Shown: piece by piece, positions 1 to 9,274 of the stretch | How positions within the stretch are numbered: the stretch's first letter is position 1 | Layout of the letters: every line of letters begins with the position of its first letter | From: Bacillus_BD oryzisoli | GTDB lineage: Bacteria > Bacillota > Bacilli > Bacillales > Cytobacillaceae | Assembly (NCBI RefSeq): GCF_036670025.1 | Contig: NZ_CP137640.1 | Location: 1,708,001 to 1,772,000, forward strand | Direction of reading: 5' to 3' | Length of the DNA: 64,000 nucleotides | The notes under the pieces: model-generated | What the model was told of the DNA's origin: nothing | Seen by the model: only the letters and a program-made list of their open reading frames with translations | Database searches by the model: none | Program-made: the position numbers and the translations under genes

Positions 1-135
1 AGTACTTGCGTATTGGGTGAACAAAATGCTCAAAAACAACATATTATAGAAGACAAAAAACACAAAAAGTTTGCCAAAAGAAAAAAAGGGAGCGCATCAC
101 AGCAAATAGAACGCATAGGAGCAGGAGGCATCGGG

Positions 136-1464
136 TTGAGTAAAATATACGTGTTAGATACGAATGTATTACTGCAAGATCCCTATTCTATTTTTTCCTT
201 TGAAGAAAATGAGGTCATTATTCCAGCAGTTGTATTGGAAGAAGTTGATTCAAAGAAACGATATATGGATGAAATTGGGAGGAATGCACGTCAAGTAGCG
301 AGAATGATTGATGGTCTTAGGGAAACCGGGAAACTACATGAAGGAATTACGTTAGAAAATGGTGGTGAAATTCGCATAGAACTTAATCATCGTTCATTTC
401 ACCAACTTCAAGAAATATTTATCGAAAAAACAAATGACAATCGCATATTGGCTGTAGCAAAAAATTTATCGCTTGAAGAGGAAACAAAGGAAAATGGAAA
501 GCAAGTCATTCTCGTAAGCAAGGACGCTTTAGTCAGAGTAAAGGCAGATGCAATTGGATTATTATCGGAAGACTTCCTGAGCGATCGCGTAGTAGAAAAT
601 GACCATATTTATACAGGTTATATAAATGTTTTTATTGACACAGAATTATTAAATCGATTTTATGAAAAGGGAGAGCTGTTATTAAGCGATATAGCGAATC
701 ACCCATTTTATCCCAATCAATTTATTCTACTAAAAGATGCGCTGGGTTCTTCGTCTTCAGCCATTGGAATGGTTGACCAGAACGCACATAAAGTAAAAAA
801 ATTAGTTTTTGATCATGATCATATTTGGGGCATCAAACCGCGAAATGTGCAGCAAACGATGGCGGTTGAGCTGTTGCTCCGCAATGATTTACCCCTTGTA
901 ACATTAATTGGGAAGGCAGGGACCGGAAAAACATTACTTGCTTTAGCTGCAGGTTTGATGCAGACAGAGGACTTTGGAGATTACAAAAAATTGCTGGTTG
1001 CCAGACCAATCGTACCGGTTGGCAAAGATCTGGGCTTTCTTCCAGGAGAGAAACAAGAGAAACTGAGACCATGGATGCAGCCGATATATGATAATCTTGA
1101 ATATTTATTTAATGCCAAAAAACCAGGGGAACTAGAGGCGATTCTTGCAGGTATGGGTTCGATAGAAGTGGAGGCATTAACGTATATAAGGGGGAGAAGT
1201 ATTCCTGATCAATATATTATTATTGATGAAGCACAAAACCTGACTAAACATGAAGTTAAAACGATTCTTACGAGGGTTGGGGAAGGCAGTAAGATTGTTT
1301 TAATGGGAGACCCGGAACAAATTGACCATCCGTATTTAGATGCGTATAATAACGGCCTTACATATGTGGTCGAAAGGTTCAAGGATCAAAAAATTGCCGG
1401 TCATGTGAAATTGGTTAAAGGTGAACGATCAGGAATTGCCCAACTGGCAGCAGATATACTATAA
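136..1464 (+). CDS. ylaK: PhoH2-type PIN domain / PhoH ATPase (YlaK)
   Basis: Likely RNA helicase/nuclease of the PhoH2 family. An N-terminal PIN nuclease domain (YVLDTNVLLQDP at residues 4-15) is followed by a PhoH-type P-loop ATPase with Walker A GKAGTGKT near residue 259 and a DEAQN Walker B near 363. The TTG at 136 is preceded by AGGAGG at 123-128 and gives 442 residues, the length I recall for B. subtilis YlaK. The frame stays open upstream to the left edge (a Lys-rich stretch), so a longer protein cannot be fully excluded. It converges with ylaL across a strong shared terminator. PIN nuclease activity is inferred from the family. Confidence 0.88.
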   Translation: MSKIYVLDTNVLLQDPYSIFSFEENEVIIPAVVLEEVDSKKRYMDEIGRNARQVARMIDGLRETGKLHEGITLENGGEIRIELNHRSFHQLQEIFIEKTNDNRILAVAKNLSLEEETKENGKQVILVSKDALVRVKADAIGLLSEDFLSDRVVENDHIYTGYINVFIDTELLNRFYEKGELLLSDIANHPFYPNQFILLKDALGSSSSAIGMVDQNAHKVKKLVFDHDHIWGIKPRNVQQTMAVELLLRNDLPLVTLIGKAGTGKTLLALAAGLMQTEDFGDYKKLLVARPIVPVGKDLGFLPGEKQEKLRPWMQPIYDNLEYLFNAKKPGELEAILAGMGSIEVEALTYIRGRSIPDQYIIIDEAQNLTKHEVKTILTRVGEGSKIVLMGDPEQIDHPYLDAYNNGLTYVVERFKDQKIAGHVKLVKGERSGIAQLAADIL

Positions 1465-1473
1465 GTTTCAAAA

Positions 1474-1515
1474 AAATAAAAGGAGATCAAGCATTTGCTT
1501 CTTCTCCTTTTATTT
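1474..1515. terminator. Bidirectional terminator between ylaK and ylaL
   Basis: A 13-bp perfect inverted repeat (1474-1486 with 1503-1515) is flanked by A and T runs on both sides, so it can serve both convergent genes. Confidence 0.85.
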
Positions 1516-1536
1516 CTATTTCACCTTACTCTGAAT

Positions 1537-2031
1537 TTACTCAATTCTAAAACCTTTGATTTGTTTTATCGGCTCATTTTTACTTTCTTTATTAAGATAC
1601 ACATGAACTGGCCCATCTTCGGTCAGTGGTTTTCCGTTTGCTGAAAAGCCTAATATGATATCTTTTGCCTTTTCAATAGGCAGAGTATATTCTTGTTCGG
1701 CACTTTCAATGATGACTATTTTCGCATCATCAAATGGCTCGGCATTGTCTAGGAAGGGTTGAAAACGAATTCCGAAGCTGCCAGTTATCAATGTTTCTTT
1801 TATAAATTTTTTTTCCGGTTTATTAGCAACTGGGATCTGGGCTCCTTCAATAATCTCACGATCCCAATGCTTGGATATTGATTTTGTGTATTCTTCTAAT
1901 TCATTCGTCTCTTTCTCTTGTTGATCAAAATATGTATCCAAATCAAGCTTTCGCTCATCAAATATCCAAACCGTTGGATCAAGTGTAATCGAAAATTTGA
2001 CTTTTCCCTTAATTAAGATAATTCTCTCCAT
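1537..2031 (-). CDS. ylaL: Conserved hypothetical protein YlaL
   Basis: A 164-residue soluble protein with no signal peptide, no membrane segment and no catalytic motif I recognise. The assignment to YlaL rests on size and position between ylaK and ylaN; function is unknown. The ATG at 2031 is chosen because GAGGTG lies 6 nt upstream on the minus strand. The GTG inside that GAGGTG gives a 3-residue longer frame and is rejected. It is convergent with ylaK and divergent from ylaN. The B. subtilis glutaminase-like gene ylaM, which I recall at this position, is absent. Confidence 0.65.
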   Translation of the reverse strand: MERIILIKGKVKFSITLDPTVWIFDERKLDLDTYFDQQEKETNELEEYTKSISKHWDREIIEGAQIPVANKPEKKFIKETLITGSFGIRFQPFLDNAEPFDDAKIVIIESAEQEYTLPIEKAKDIILGFSANGKPLTEDGPVHVYLNKESKNEPIKQIKGFRIE

Positions 2032-2181
2032 AGTTTTCACCTCATTGATTCATGTTGTAGTAGGGTTATGATTCGAATTTAATTAATACACAAATTATAC
2101 TCTAAAAATATATAACTGTCATGAAAAACCGGACCCTAATCACTTTAGAATCTAGGCGCTCCTGTATTTGGATAGAATGCC

Positions 2182-2210
2182 TTGCATTTTTGAAATCAAA
2201 AGTATAAAAT
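2182..2210 (+). promoter_or_regulatory. Predicted sigma-A promoter of ylaN
   Basis: TTGCAT (2182-2187) and TAAAAT (2205-2210) are separated by 17 bp and lie about 45 nt upstream of the ylaN start. Confidence 0.5.
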
Positions 2211-2253
2211 TTAAAAGATAGGATAATCGCTTTCACTACAGGGGGGATCAACT

Positions 2254-2535
2254 TTGGCTTCTGAAATGGCTATTGATCACAAAGAAAAAGCAAATGAATT
2301 ATTAAAAGCAGATGCTGATAAAATATTAAGGCTGATTAAAGTACAAATGGATAATCTGACAATGCCACAATGCCCTCTCTATGAAGATGTTTTGGACACG
2401 CAGATGTTTGGCTTATCGCGTGAAATAGACTTTGCGGTTCGACTTGGGCTTATTGATGAAAATGAAGGTAAAAATCTCTTAGATGAGCTGGAAAAGGAAC
2501 TGTTACTTTTGCATGATTCATCCATAAAAAAATAA
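2254..2535 (+). CDS. ylaN: YlaN family protein (iron-linked Fur antagonist)
   Basis: A 93-residue helical cytosolic protein close to YlaN, including the segment LIKVQMDNLTMPQCPLYE and the following VLDTQMFGLSRE. In Staphylococcus aureus and B. subtilis YlaN has been linked to relief of Fur repression and to iron homeostasis; that role is transferred by family. The start is TTG at 2254 behind a GGGGGG ribosome binding site. It stands alone, with its own predicted promoter and a strong terminator. Confidence 0.9.
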   Translation: MASEMAIDHKEKANELLKADADKILRLIKVQMDNLTMPQCPLYEDVLDTQMFGLSREIDFAVRLGLIDENEGKNLLDELEKELLLLHDSSIKK

Positions 2536-2540
2536 GTGTT

Positions 2541-2577
2541 AAACTCAAACAATGGGAAATCTTGTTTGAGTTTTTTT
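2541..2577 (+). terminator. Rho-independent terminator of ylaN
   Basis: A 12-bp perfect stem (2541-2552 with 2562-2573) is followed by a T run. Confidence 0.88.
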
Positions 2578-2815
2578 ATCTGAATAACTAGTTCTATAGT
2601 ATGGGGTATAGTGAAAAATGCTAAAAACACCGACAAAAGATGACAAAGTTATCAAAAAAATTCAAAATGATTATTGCGTGAGCGCCTTATAACTAGTATG
2701 ATATAAAAAATACAATTTACTTTCAAAAGTGAACATTTTCTCTCTCTAATATGCAGGATATTTGATAGTATAGTAGAATAAATAATACAACTTTGAAGAT
2801 GAGGGAAGAGGATGG

Positions 2816-4024
2816 ATGTTTAAAAAAATCTTAAAATCGTATGATTATTCGTTAATTGTTGTTTTAACGATGTTAGTTATATTTGGGTTAATCATGGTGT
2901 ACAGTGCCAGTATGGTCTCAGCTGTTCAGCGTTACGACGTAGCGAGTGACTACTTTTATCAAAGGCAAAAGCTTAATCTCGTCGTTTCAGCGCTGATATT
3001 TATTTTTACAGCATTAATTCCGTACAAGATGCTGCAAAGTAATAAAATTCTTGTTCCTATGGTTTTTTTATCCCTCTTTGGTCTTGGTGCTCTTTTTATT
3101 TTCGGTCATGTGGCAGGTAATGCTCAAAGCTGGTTTAAAATTGGAGCCTCAAGCCTTCAACCTTCAGAATTTGTCAAATTATGTGTTATTATTTATTTAT
3201 CTGCTGTATATGCTAAGAAACAGTCATATATAAACGAATTTAATAAAGGGGTTGTTCCTCCTTTAGCCTATTTAGTGCTTGTCGTCGTTTTTGTTGCGAT
3301 CCAGCCTGACGTTGGAACAGCAGCAATCATTTTTTTAATTGCAGCGACGATTATCTTTTCTTCCGGAATGAGCTTACGTAATGTGAGCAAGCTGGTTGGA
3401 ATAGGATTATTGGTCTCAATCCCGCTGCTTTTCATGATAAGTGGTTTTCTATTTTCTGATGTCCGTGTCGGACGATTTCTCGCTTATCAAGATCCGTTTA
3501 AAGATGCGCAGGGGATCGGATGGCAGCTTGCCAATTCCTATATGGCAGTTGGTTCTGGAGGGCTAAAAGGCTTAGGGCTCGGACAAAGCATTCAAAAACT
3601 GGGTTATCTGCCTGAATCACATACGGATTTTATAATGGCTGTTATTGCAGAGGAATTGGGGATTTTTGGTGTTGGGTTTGTCTTATTATGCTTAGGGTAT
3701 ATTGTATTAAGAGGAATTTTTATTGGGATCAAATGTAAAGATCCTTTTGGAAGTCTGTTAGCGATTGGGATATCCTCGATGATAGGTATTCAATCCTTCA
3801 TCAATCTTGGAGGAATCTCTGGAATCATTCCTCTAACAGGTGTACCGCTGCCATTTGTCAGCTATGGCGGATCATCGCTCTTGCAATTATCGATCGCCAT
3901 GGGCATTCTGTTGAATATATCTATGTTTGTGAATTATGAGCAAAATTATAAAAATAAGGAAGAACATTCGAAGCCGGGGAAGACCAAAAAAACTACTGGA
4001 CAAGCTTTTTCATTTCGGAAATAG
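2816..4024 (+). CDS. ftsW: Peptidoglycan glycosyltransferase FtsW
   Basis: SEDS-family polytopic membrane protein that polymerises lipid II at the division septum with a class B penicillin-binding protein (here probably PbpB, encoded at about 38.4 kb). Seen: 402 residues, many hydrophobic segments, the MVYSAS motif near residue 28, QPSEFVKL at 115-122, and a C-terminal PLPFVSYGGSS motif. The length matches B. subtilis FtsW, and the gene lies directly before pycA as it does there. The charged Lys-rich tail is cytoplasmic by inference. A second SEDS protein, SpoVE, is encoded at 47.2 kb. Confidence 0.93.
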   Translation: MFKKILKSYDYSLIVVLTMLVIFGLIMVYSASMVSAVQRYDVASDYFYQRQKLNLVVSALIFIFTALIPYKMLQSNKILVPMVFLSLFGLGALFIFGHVAGNAQSWFKIGASSLQPSEFVKLCVIIYLSAVYAKKQSYINEFNKGVVPPLAYLVLVVVFVAIQPDVGTAAIIFLIAATIIFSSGMSLRNVSKLVGIGLLVSIPLLFMISGFLFSDVRVGRFLAYQDPFKDAQGIGWQLANSYMAVGSGGLKGLGLGQSIQKLGYLPESHTDFIMAVIAEELGIFGVGFVLLCLGYIVLRGIFIGIKCKDPFGSLLAIGISSMIGIQSFINLGGISGIIPLTGVPLPFVSYGGSSLLQLSIAMGILLNISMFVNYEQNYKNKEEHSKPGKTKKTTGQAFSFRK

Positions 4025-4053
4025 GCGTGGGGATTTAATCCCCCGCGCTTTAT
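4024..4053 (+). terminator. Probable terminator after ftsW
   Basis: A GC-rich hairpin (4025-4035 with 4037-4048, one bulge) is followed by TTTATAAT. The T run is short, so termination may be partial. Confidence 0.5.
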
Positions 4054-4198
4054 AATATAGGTTTGGTTAATGATGTTTTTCAAATAAACGGTATATGGGA
4101 TTATTTTTCTTATTATTTGTCTCCCAGTTAAACTATCTTTTATTTTCGAAAGATTCATTAATTAAAGCCAAAATATTTAGATAGATGAGGTGTTTTAT

Positions 4199-7100
4199 GT
4201 GAGCAGACGCATCAACAAAGTGTTAGTTGCGAATAGAGGGGAAATTGCCATCCGCGTTTTTAGGGCGTGTACTGAATTAAATATTCGCACTGTTGCGATT
4301 TATTCGAATGAGGATTCTAATTCATTACATCGTTATAAAGCGGATGAGGCCTACTTAGTAGGAGAAGGAAAAAAGCCAATTGACGCTTATCTTGATATTG
4401 AAGGAATTATCGAAATTGCAAAGGATAGTGATGTAGATGCGATCCATCCAGGATATGGTTTCCTCTCTGAAAATATCCATTTTGCAAGAAGATGTGAAGA
4501 AGAAGGAATTATATTTATCGGCCCTAAATCCGAACATTTAGATATGTTTGGTGACAAGGTTAAAGCAAGAGAGCAGGCAATCAAAGCTAATATTCCCGTT
4601 ATTCCTGGCTCTGATGGTCCAGTGAACAGCTTAGAGGATGTAAGAAACTTCGGAGAATCATACGGGTTTCCAATTATCATTAAAGCGTCCTTAGGCGGAG
4701 GCGGACGTGGTATGAGGATTGTAAACGGAATCAATGAAGTGGAAGAAGCTTATAATCGTGCGAAGTCAGAAGCAAAAGCTGCTTTTGGAAATGATGAAGT
4801 GTATGTTGAGAAATATATTAATCGTCCAAAGCACATTGAAGTGCAAATCATTGGTGACTCAGAAGGGAACATCGTTCATTTATATGAAAGAGACTGTTCA
4901 ATACAACGACGTCATCAAAAGGTTGTTGAAGTGGCACCAAGTGTTTCGCTTTCAAAAGAACTTCGTCAAGATATCTGTGAAGCAGCAGTCAGCTTAATGA
5001 AAAATGTAAACTATTTAAACGCTGGAACTGTTGAATTTTTAGTTGCTGGCGATGAATTTTATTTTATTGAGGTTAACCCTCGCGTACAAGTTGAGCATAC
5101 AATTACAGAAATGATTACTGGAATTGATATTGTTCAAACACAAATTCTAGTTGCTGAAGGTTATGATCTTTTTGGAGAAAAGGTTGGTATACCGCAGCAA
5201 GAGAATATTACAACACATGGTTTTGCCATTCAATCACGTGTAACAACAGAAGATCCGTTAAATAATTTTATGCCGGATGCTGGAAGGATTATGGCATACC
5301 GTTCTGGCGGAGGTTTTGGTGTCCGTTTAGATGCTGGTAATGCATACCAAGGCTCAGTCATTACACCATTTTACGATTCATTGCTTGTGAAGGTAACAAC
5401 ACATGCACATACATTTGATCAGGCTGCATCAAAAATGATCCGCAATTTACACGAGTTTCGTATTCGAGGCATTAAAACCAATATTCCATTTTTAATCAAT
5501 GTGGTCAAACATGAAAAATTCATTACTGGAGATTATGACACATCATTTATTGATGAGACTCCAGAACTATTTATTTTTCCAAAACGAAAAGACCGCGGAA
5601 CAAAATTGCTGAACTATATTGGAACCGTATCAATTAATGGCTTCCCAGGTATTGAGAAAAAGAAAAGACCTATTTTTGAAAAGCCAAGAGTTCCTAAAAT
5701 CGCGCATAGTCTCGACGTGCAAAATGGAACAAAACAAATTTTGGATGAGCAAGGTGCAGATGGACTTGTTAAATGGGTGAAGGATCGCAAGGAAGTATTA
5801 TTGACTGATACAACTTTCCGTGATGCACATCAGTCATTGTTAGCGACAAGAATTCGTACAAATGACTTTAAACATATAGCTGAGCCTACTGCCAAATTAC
5901 TGCCTGAGCTTTTCTCAATGGAAATGTGGGGAGGGGCAACATTTGACGTTGCCTATCGTTTCTTAAAAGAAGATCCATGGGATCGTTTGTTAACATTAAG
6001 AAAACAAATTCCGAATGTGATGTTCCAAATGCTGTTACGATCAGCAAATGCAGTCGGTTATAAAAATTACCCTGATAACGTCATTCGTGAATTTGTTGAA
6101 AAGTCAGCCTATGCCGGCATCGATGTATTCCGTATTTTTGACAGTTTAAACTGGGTAAAAGGGATGGAAGTAGCGATTGATGCGGTAAGACAATCAGGAA
6201 AAATAGCTGAAGCTGCTGTTTGTTATACTGGGGACATTACGGATCCAACAAGAAGTAAATATGATATTCAATATTACAAAAATATTGCTAAAGAACTTGA
6301 GGCCCAAGGTGCTCATATTTTAGCGATTAAAGATATGGCTGGTTTATTAAAACCTGAAGCGGCTTATCAATTAATTTCTGAATTGAAAGCCACGATTGAT
6401 ATTCCAATTCATCTGCACACGCATGATACGAGCGGAAATGGAATTTATACGTACTCACGAGCAATTGATGCCGGTGTTGATATCGTCGATGTGGCAATCA
6501 GCTCTATGGCAGGCTTAACATCACAGCCAAGTGCGAATACATTGTTCTACGCGCTGCAAGGAAATGAACGTCAGCCTGATGTAAAAGTAGAAGCTTTAGA
6601 GAGCCTTTCACATTATTGGGAAGATGTACGAAAGTATTACCGTGATTTTGAATCAGGCATGGTTGCTCCACATACTGAAGTGTACCAGCACGAAATGCCG
6701 GGCGGACAATACAGTAATTTACAACAGCAAGCGAAAGGTGTTGGTCTTGGTGACCAATGGGATGATGTAAAGAGAATGTATGCCCGTGTAAATCAAATGT
6801 TTGGTGACATTGTAAAGGTAACTCCTTCTTCAAAGGTTGTTGGTGACATGGCTTTATTCATGGTTCAAAACAACTTAACGGAAGAGGATGTTTTAACAAA
6901 AGGTGATACAATTGATTTCCCTGACTCTGTTGTTGAGTTATTTATGGGATATTTAGGTCAGCCTCATGGAGGATTCCCGAAAGAATTGCAAAAAGTTATT
7001 CTAAAAGGGAAGGATCCTATTACCGTTCGTCCTGGTGAATTGCTAGAACCAGTTGATTTTAAAGCATTAAGGGATGAATTGTATCAGGAGCTTGGCCGAG

Positions 7101-7639
7101 AAGTAACTGCTCATGATGTGATTGCCTATGCACTGTATCCAAAAGTTTTCTTAGAATATGCTAAAACGGTTCAACTTTATGGAGACCTTTCCGTTCTTGA
7201 TACGCCAACATTCCTGTATGGGCTTCGTCTGGGAGAAGAAATTCAGGTTGAAATTGAAACAGGTAAAACGCTTATTGTGAAGCTGGTATCTGTTGGACAA
7301 CCACAGGCAGATGGTACAAGAACAGTTTATTTTGAGTTAAACGGACAATCTCGTGAGGTTGCTGTAAAAGATGAAAGCATTAAATCAACGATCCAAACCA
7401 AAGTGAAGGCTGATCCAAAAAATCCAAATCATATATCTGCAACAATGCCTGGAACTGTAGTAAAAGTGCTTGTTGAAAAAGGTGAGAGTGTGGAAAAAGG
7501 TGATCACTTAATGATTACTGAGGCAATGAAAATGGAAACAACTGTTCAAGCTCCATTTTCAGGAGTCGTTAAAGATATTTATGCACAAAGTGGAGAAGCA
7601 ATTCAAACAGGGGATCTACTCATTGAATTGGCAAAATAA
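4199..7639 (+). CDS. pycA: Pyruvate carboxylase
   Basis: ATP- and biotin-dependent carboxylation of pyruvate to oxaloacetate (anaplerosis). Domain order: biotin carboxylase with ATP-grasp (about residues 1-460, Gly-rich loop KASLGGGGRGM), pyruvate carboxyltransferase (about 530-800, LTDTTFRDAHQSLLATR), a PYC-associated domain, and a C-terminal biotinyl domain with AMKM and biotinyl-Lys at about 1111. The start is GTG at 4199 behind AGGTG; the GTG at 4190 overlaps that site and is rejected. The 1146-residue length is close to B. subtilis PycA (1148). It is monocistronic with a strong terminator. Confidence 0.97.
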   Translation: MSRRINKVLVANRGEIAIRVFRACTELNIRTVAIYSNEDSNSLHRYKADEAYLVGEGKKPIDAYLDIEGIIEIAKDSDVDAIHPGYGFLSENIHFARRCEEEGIIFIGPKSEHLDMFGDKVKAREQAIKANIPVIPGSDGPVNSLEDVRNFGESYGFPIIIKASLGGGGRGMRIVNGINEVEEAYNRAKSEAKAAFGNDEVYVEKYINRPKHIEVQIIGDSEGNIVHLYERDCSIQRRHQKVVEVAPSVSLSKELRQDICEAAVSLMKNVNYLNAGTVEFLVAGDEFYFIEVNPRVQVEHTITEMITGIDIVQTQILVAEGYDLFGEKVGIPQQENITTHGFAIQSRVTTEDPLNNFMPDAGRIMAYRSGGGFGVRLDAGNAYQGSVITPFYDSLLVKVTTHAHTFDQAASKMIRNLHEFRIRGIKTNIPFLINVVKHEKFITGDYDTSFIDETPELFIFPKRKDRGTKLLNYIGTVSINGFPGIEKKKRPIFEKPRVPKIAHSLDVQNGTKQILDEQGADGLVKWVKDRKEVLLTDTTFRDAHQSLLATRIRTNDFKHIAEPTAKLLPELFSMEMWGGATFDVAYRFLKEDPWDRLLTLRKQIPNVMFQMLLRSANAVGYKNYPDNVIREFVEKSAYAGIDVFRIFDSLNWVKGMEVAIDAVRQSGKIAEAAVCYTGDITDPTRSKYDIQYYKNIAKELEAQGAHILAIKDMAGLLKPEAAYQLISELKATIDIPIHLHTHDTSGNGIYTYSRAIDAGVDIVDVAISSMAGLTSQPSANTLFYALQGNERQPDVKVEALESLSHYWEDVRKYYRDFESGMVAPHTEVYQHEMPGGQYSNLQQQAKGVGLGDQWDDVKRMYARVNQMFGDIVKVTPSSKVVGDMALFMVQNNLTEEDVLTKGDTIDFPDSVVELFMGYLGQPHGGFPKELQKVILKGKDPITVRPGELLEPVDFKALRDELYQELGREVTAHDVIAYALYPKVFLEYAKTVQLYGDLSVLDTPTFLYGLRLGEEIQVEIETGKTLIVKLVSVGQPQADGTRTVYFELNGQSREVAVKDESIKSTIQTKVKADPKNPNHISATMPGTVVKVLVEKGESVEKGDHLMITEAMKMETTVQAPFSGVVKDIYAQSGEAIQTGDLLIELAK

Positions 7640-7646
7640 AGCTAAA

Positions 7647-7682
7647 AAAAAGAGTTACAGCCAAGCTGTAACTCTTTTTTTT
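7647..7682. terminator. Bidirectional terminator between pycA and ctaA
   Basis: A 10-bp perfect stem (7651-7660 with 7666-7675) has an A run before it and a T run after it. It serves the convergent pycA and ctaA genes. Confidence 0.85.
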
Positions 7683-8661
7683 ATTTCACTGTTATGATAG
7701 GTGAAGTTGGAGATTGATTTTCATCTGCTGTTTGATTTTTCTTAATCTGAAGGGCAGTTACATTGAGGTTGCTTCTGTATGCCAAGAGGATAAAATAACT
7801 CAACATCCCAAACAAACAGGAAATGAAAAAGGCATGTGCTAATGCGATATACAAATTACCTCGTAAGAAAACAATGAAAGCACCGGCTGTGACCTGTAAT
7901 GAGACTAGAATGAAAGAAATGATCCAGCCCCAATATATGATCTTTTCATGACGATAATGTTTTATTGCTAAAAACGTAATGTAAGCAATCCAGACAAAAA
8001 TGAAACCTGCTGCTGCACGGTGACCCATTTGCACCCATTCATACATATTGGTTGGAAGTCCAGGCTGGTCATTAAGACATAGAGGCCAGTCCCGGCAAAC
8101 AAGACTTGCATTCACATGGCGTACAAGTGCACCAGTGTAGACAACGATAAAACTATACAGTGACACACCAATGATATGTTTTTTCATTCGTTTGTCGAGA
8201 ATAAGTTTCTCAGCTTTAAATTTTTTATCTACTTCAAATATGAGTAGCGTCAAAAGAAAAACGGTTGAAAAAGAAACCAATGAAATTCCAAAATGAGCTG
8301 CCAAAATAAAATCAGATTGTCCCCAAATGACGGCTGCCGCACCGATAAGTCCTTGCAAAATTAGAAATAGTAATGAAGTGATAATGAGAAATTTGGTTTC
8401 TCTAATATGGCCGATAGCCCGCCATGTCATAACCGAAAGAATGATAAGCATAATTCCAACTGATCCAGAGACCATGCGGTGAGCCAGTTCAATAATTAGT
8501 TCAATGGTAATTTCATCAGGGATGAGCTGTCCATTACAAAGTGGCCACGAGCGGCCGCATCCCATTCCAGATTCTGTTTTTGTTACCAATGCTCCGCCTA
8601 AAAGTATGAAGAGCATCCCGATTGTCGTTAATACTGAAAACCACTTGAGAGAACGATGCAA
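7681..8661 (-). CDS. ctaA: Heme A synthase CtaA
   Basis: Polytopic membrane enzyme that oxidises heme O to heme A for aa3-type oxidases. Seen: two half-domains, cysteine pairs in CGRSWPLC and CRDWPLC, conserved His in ELAHRM, HFGIS, QMGHR and LAHAFF, and GGALVTKT near the N terminus. I choose the TTG at 8661: AGGTG sits 6 nt upstream and the resulting MHRSLKWF aligns with the N terminus of other Bacillus CtaA proteins. The in-frame GTG at 8670 belongs to that ribosome binding site. It is divergent from ctaB across a 613-bp AT-rich gap. Confidence 0.93.
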   Translation of the reverse strand: MHRSLKWFSVLTTIGMLFILLGGALVTKTESGMGCGRSWPLCNGQLIPDEITIELIIELAHRMVSGSVGIMLIILSVMTWRAIGHIRETKFLIITSLLFLILQGLIGAAAVIWGQSDFILAAHFGISLVSFSTVFLLTLLIFEVDKKFKAEKLILDKRMKKHIIGVSLYSFIVVYTGALVRHVNASLVCRDWPLCLNDQPGLPTNMYEWVQMGHRAAAGFIFVWIAYITFLAIKHYRHEKIIYWGWIISFILVSLQVTAGAFIVFLRGNLYIALAHAFFISCLFGMLSYFILLAYRSNLNVTALQIKKNQTADENQSPTSPIITVK

Positions 8662-9274
8662 TTTTTTCACCTACTTAGAAAAAGTTCTTATTATTGCTAT
8701 AGTAATACATTAATGGATATAATAAAATAAATACACAAAATAATATTACTATTCTAACCATAGCGAATTATTGCTAAATTACAATAAAAACACTATTTAT
8801 TTTACATAATAATTGTAACAAATGATGATATGGTAAATAAATTGTATTTTTTACTGATATTAACATGAAAACAGTTGAAACTTACAAGATTGTTTGTTAG
8901 AAATATAGATAAGAGAGAAAATTTAGAAGATAAAATGTTTAATAAAAATTCAAAAATAATCTTAATTTCCTTCATTATGGCACTAAAATAACAATAATGG
9001 AAATAAAATATACTTGCAAGACACACTTTTTTCATAATTTATTCAAAAAAAGTTCACAAAAATCGTCGAAAGTGTGATTTAATATACTGAAGAGAGGCAT
9101 AATGATTTAATATTCAGTTAACATTATAGCGTCATTAATAATAGTACATATTAATATATTTATTCATTCATTTATGATTTCCATGCTGTCTATCTGATTT
9201 AATGATGTAAGGAAGCAGCATAAGCGGGGGATATGGTTGAAGTACTTGTATAACGGAAAAGGGGAGGAAGTAGT
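8662..9274. other. 613-bp AT-rich ctaA-ctaB divergent control region
   Basis: There is no convincing gene here: a 77-codon minus-strand frame has no ribosome binding site. By position the region must carry the divergent ctaA and ctaB promoters. Seen: GTTCACAAA at 9052-9060, which on the minus strand reads TTTGTGAAC, one mismatch from the ResD consensus TTTGTGAAT; TCGTCGAA at 9063-9070, one mismatch from a Spo0A box; and a TATACT hexamer at 9083-9088 without a good -35. Confidence 0.5.
9052..9060 (-). promoter_or_regulatory. Candidate ResD-binding site
   Basis: TTTGTGAAC on the minus strand matches 8 of 9 positions of the ResD consensus TTTGTGAAT. ResDE is known to activate cta genes in B. 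subtilis. A single short match in AT-rich DNA is weak evidence. Confidence 0.35.

Noticed and set aside
8802..9035. A 77-codon minus-strand frame in the ctaA-ctaB spacer
   Set aside because: No ribosome binding site, extreme AT content and Phe/Ile/Leu-rich random-looking product; it is best explained as open frame in AT-rich DNA.
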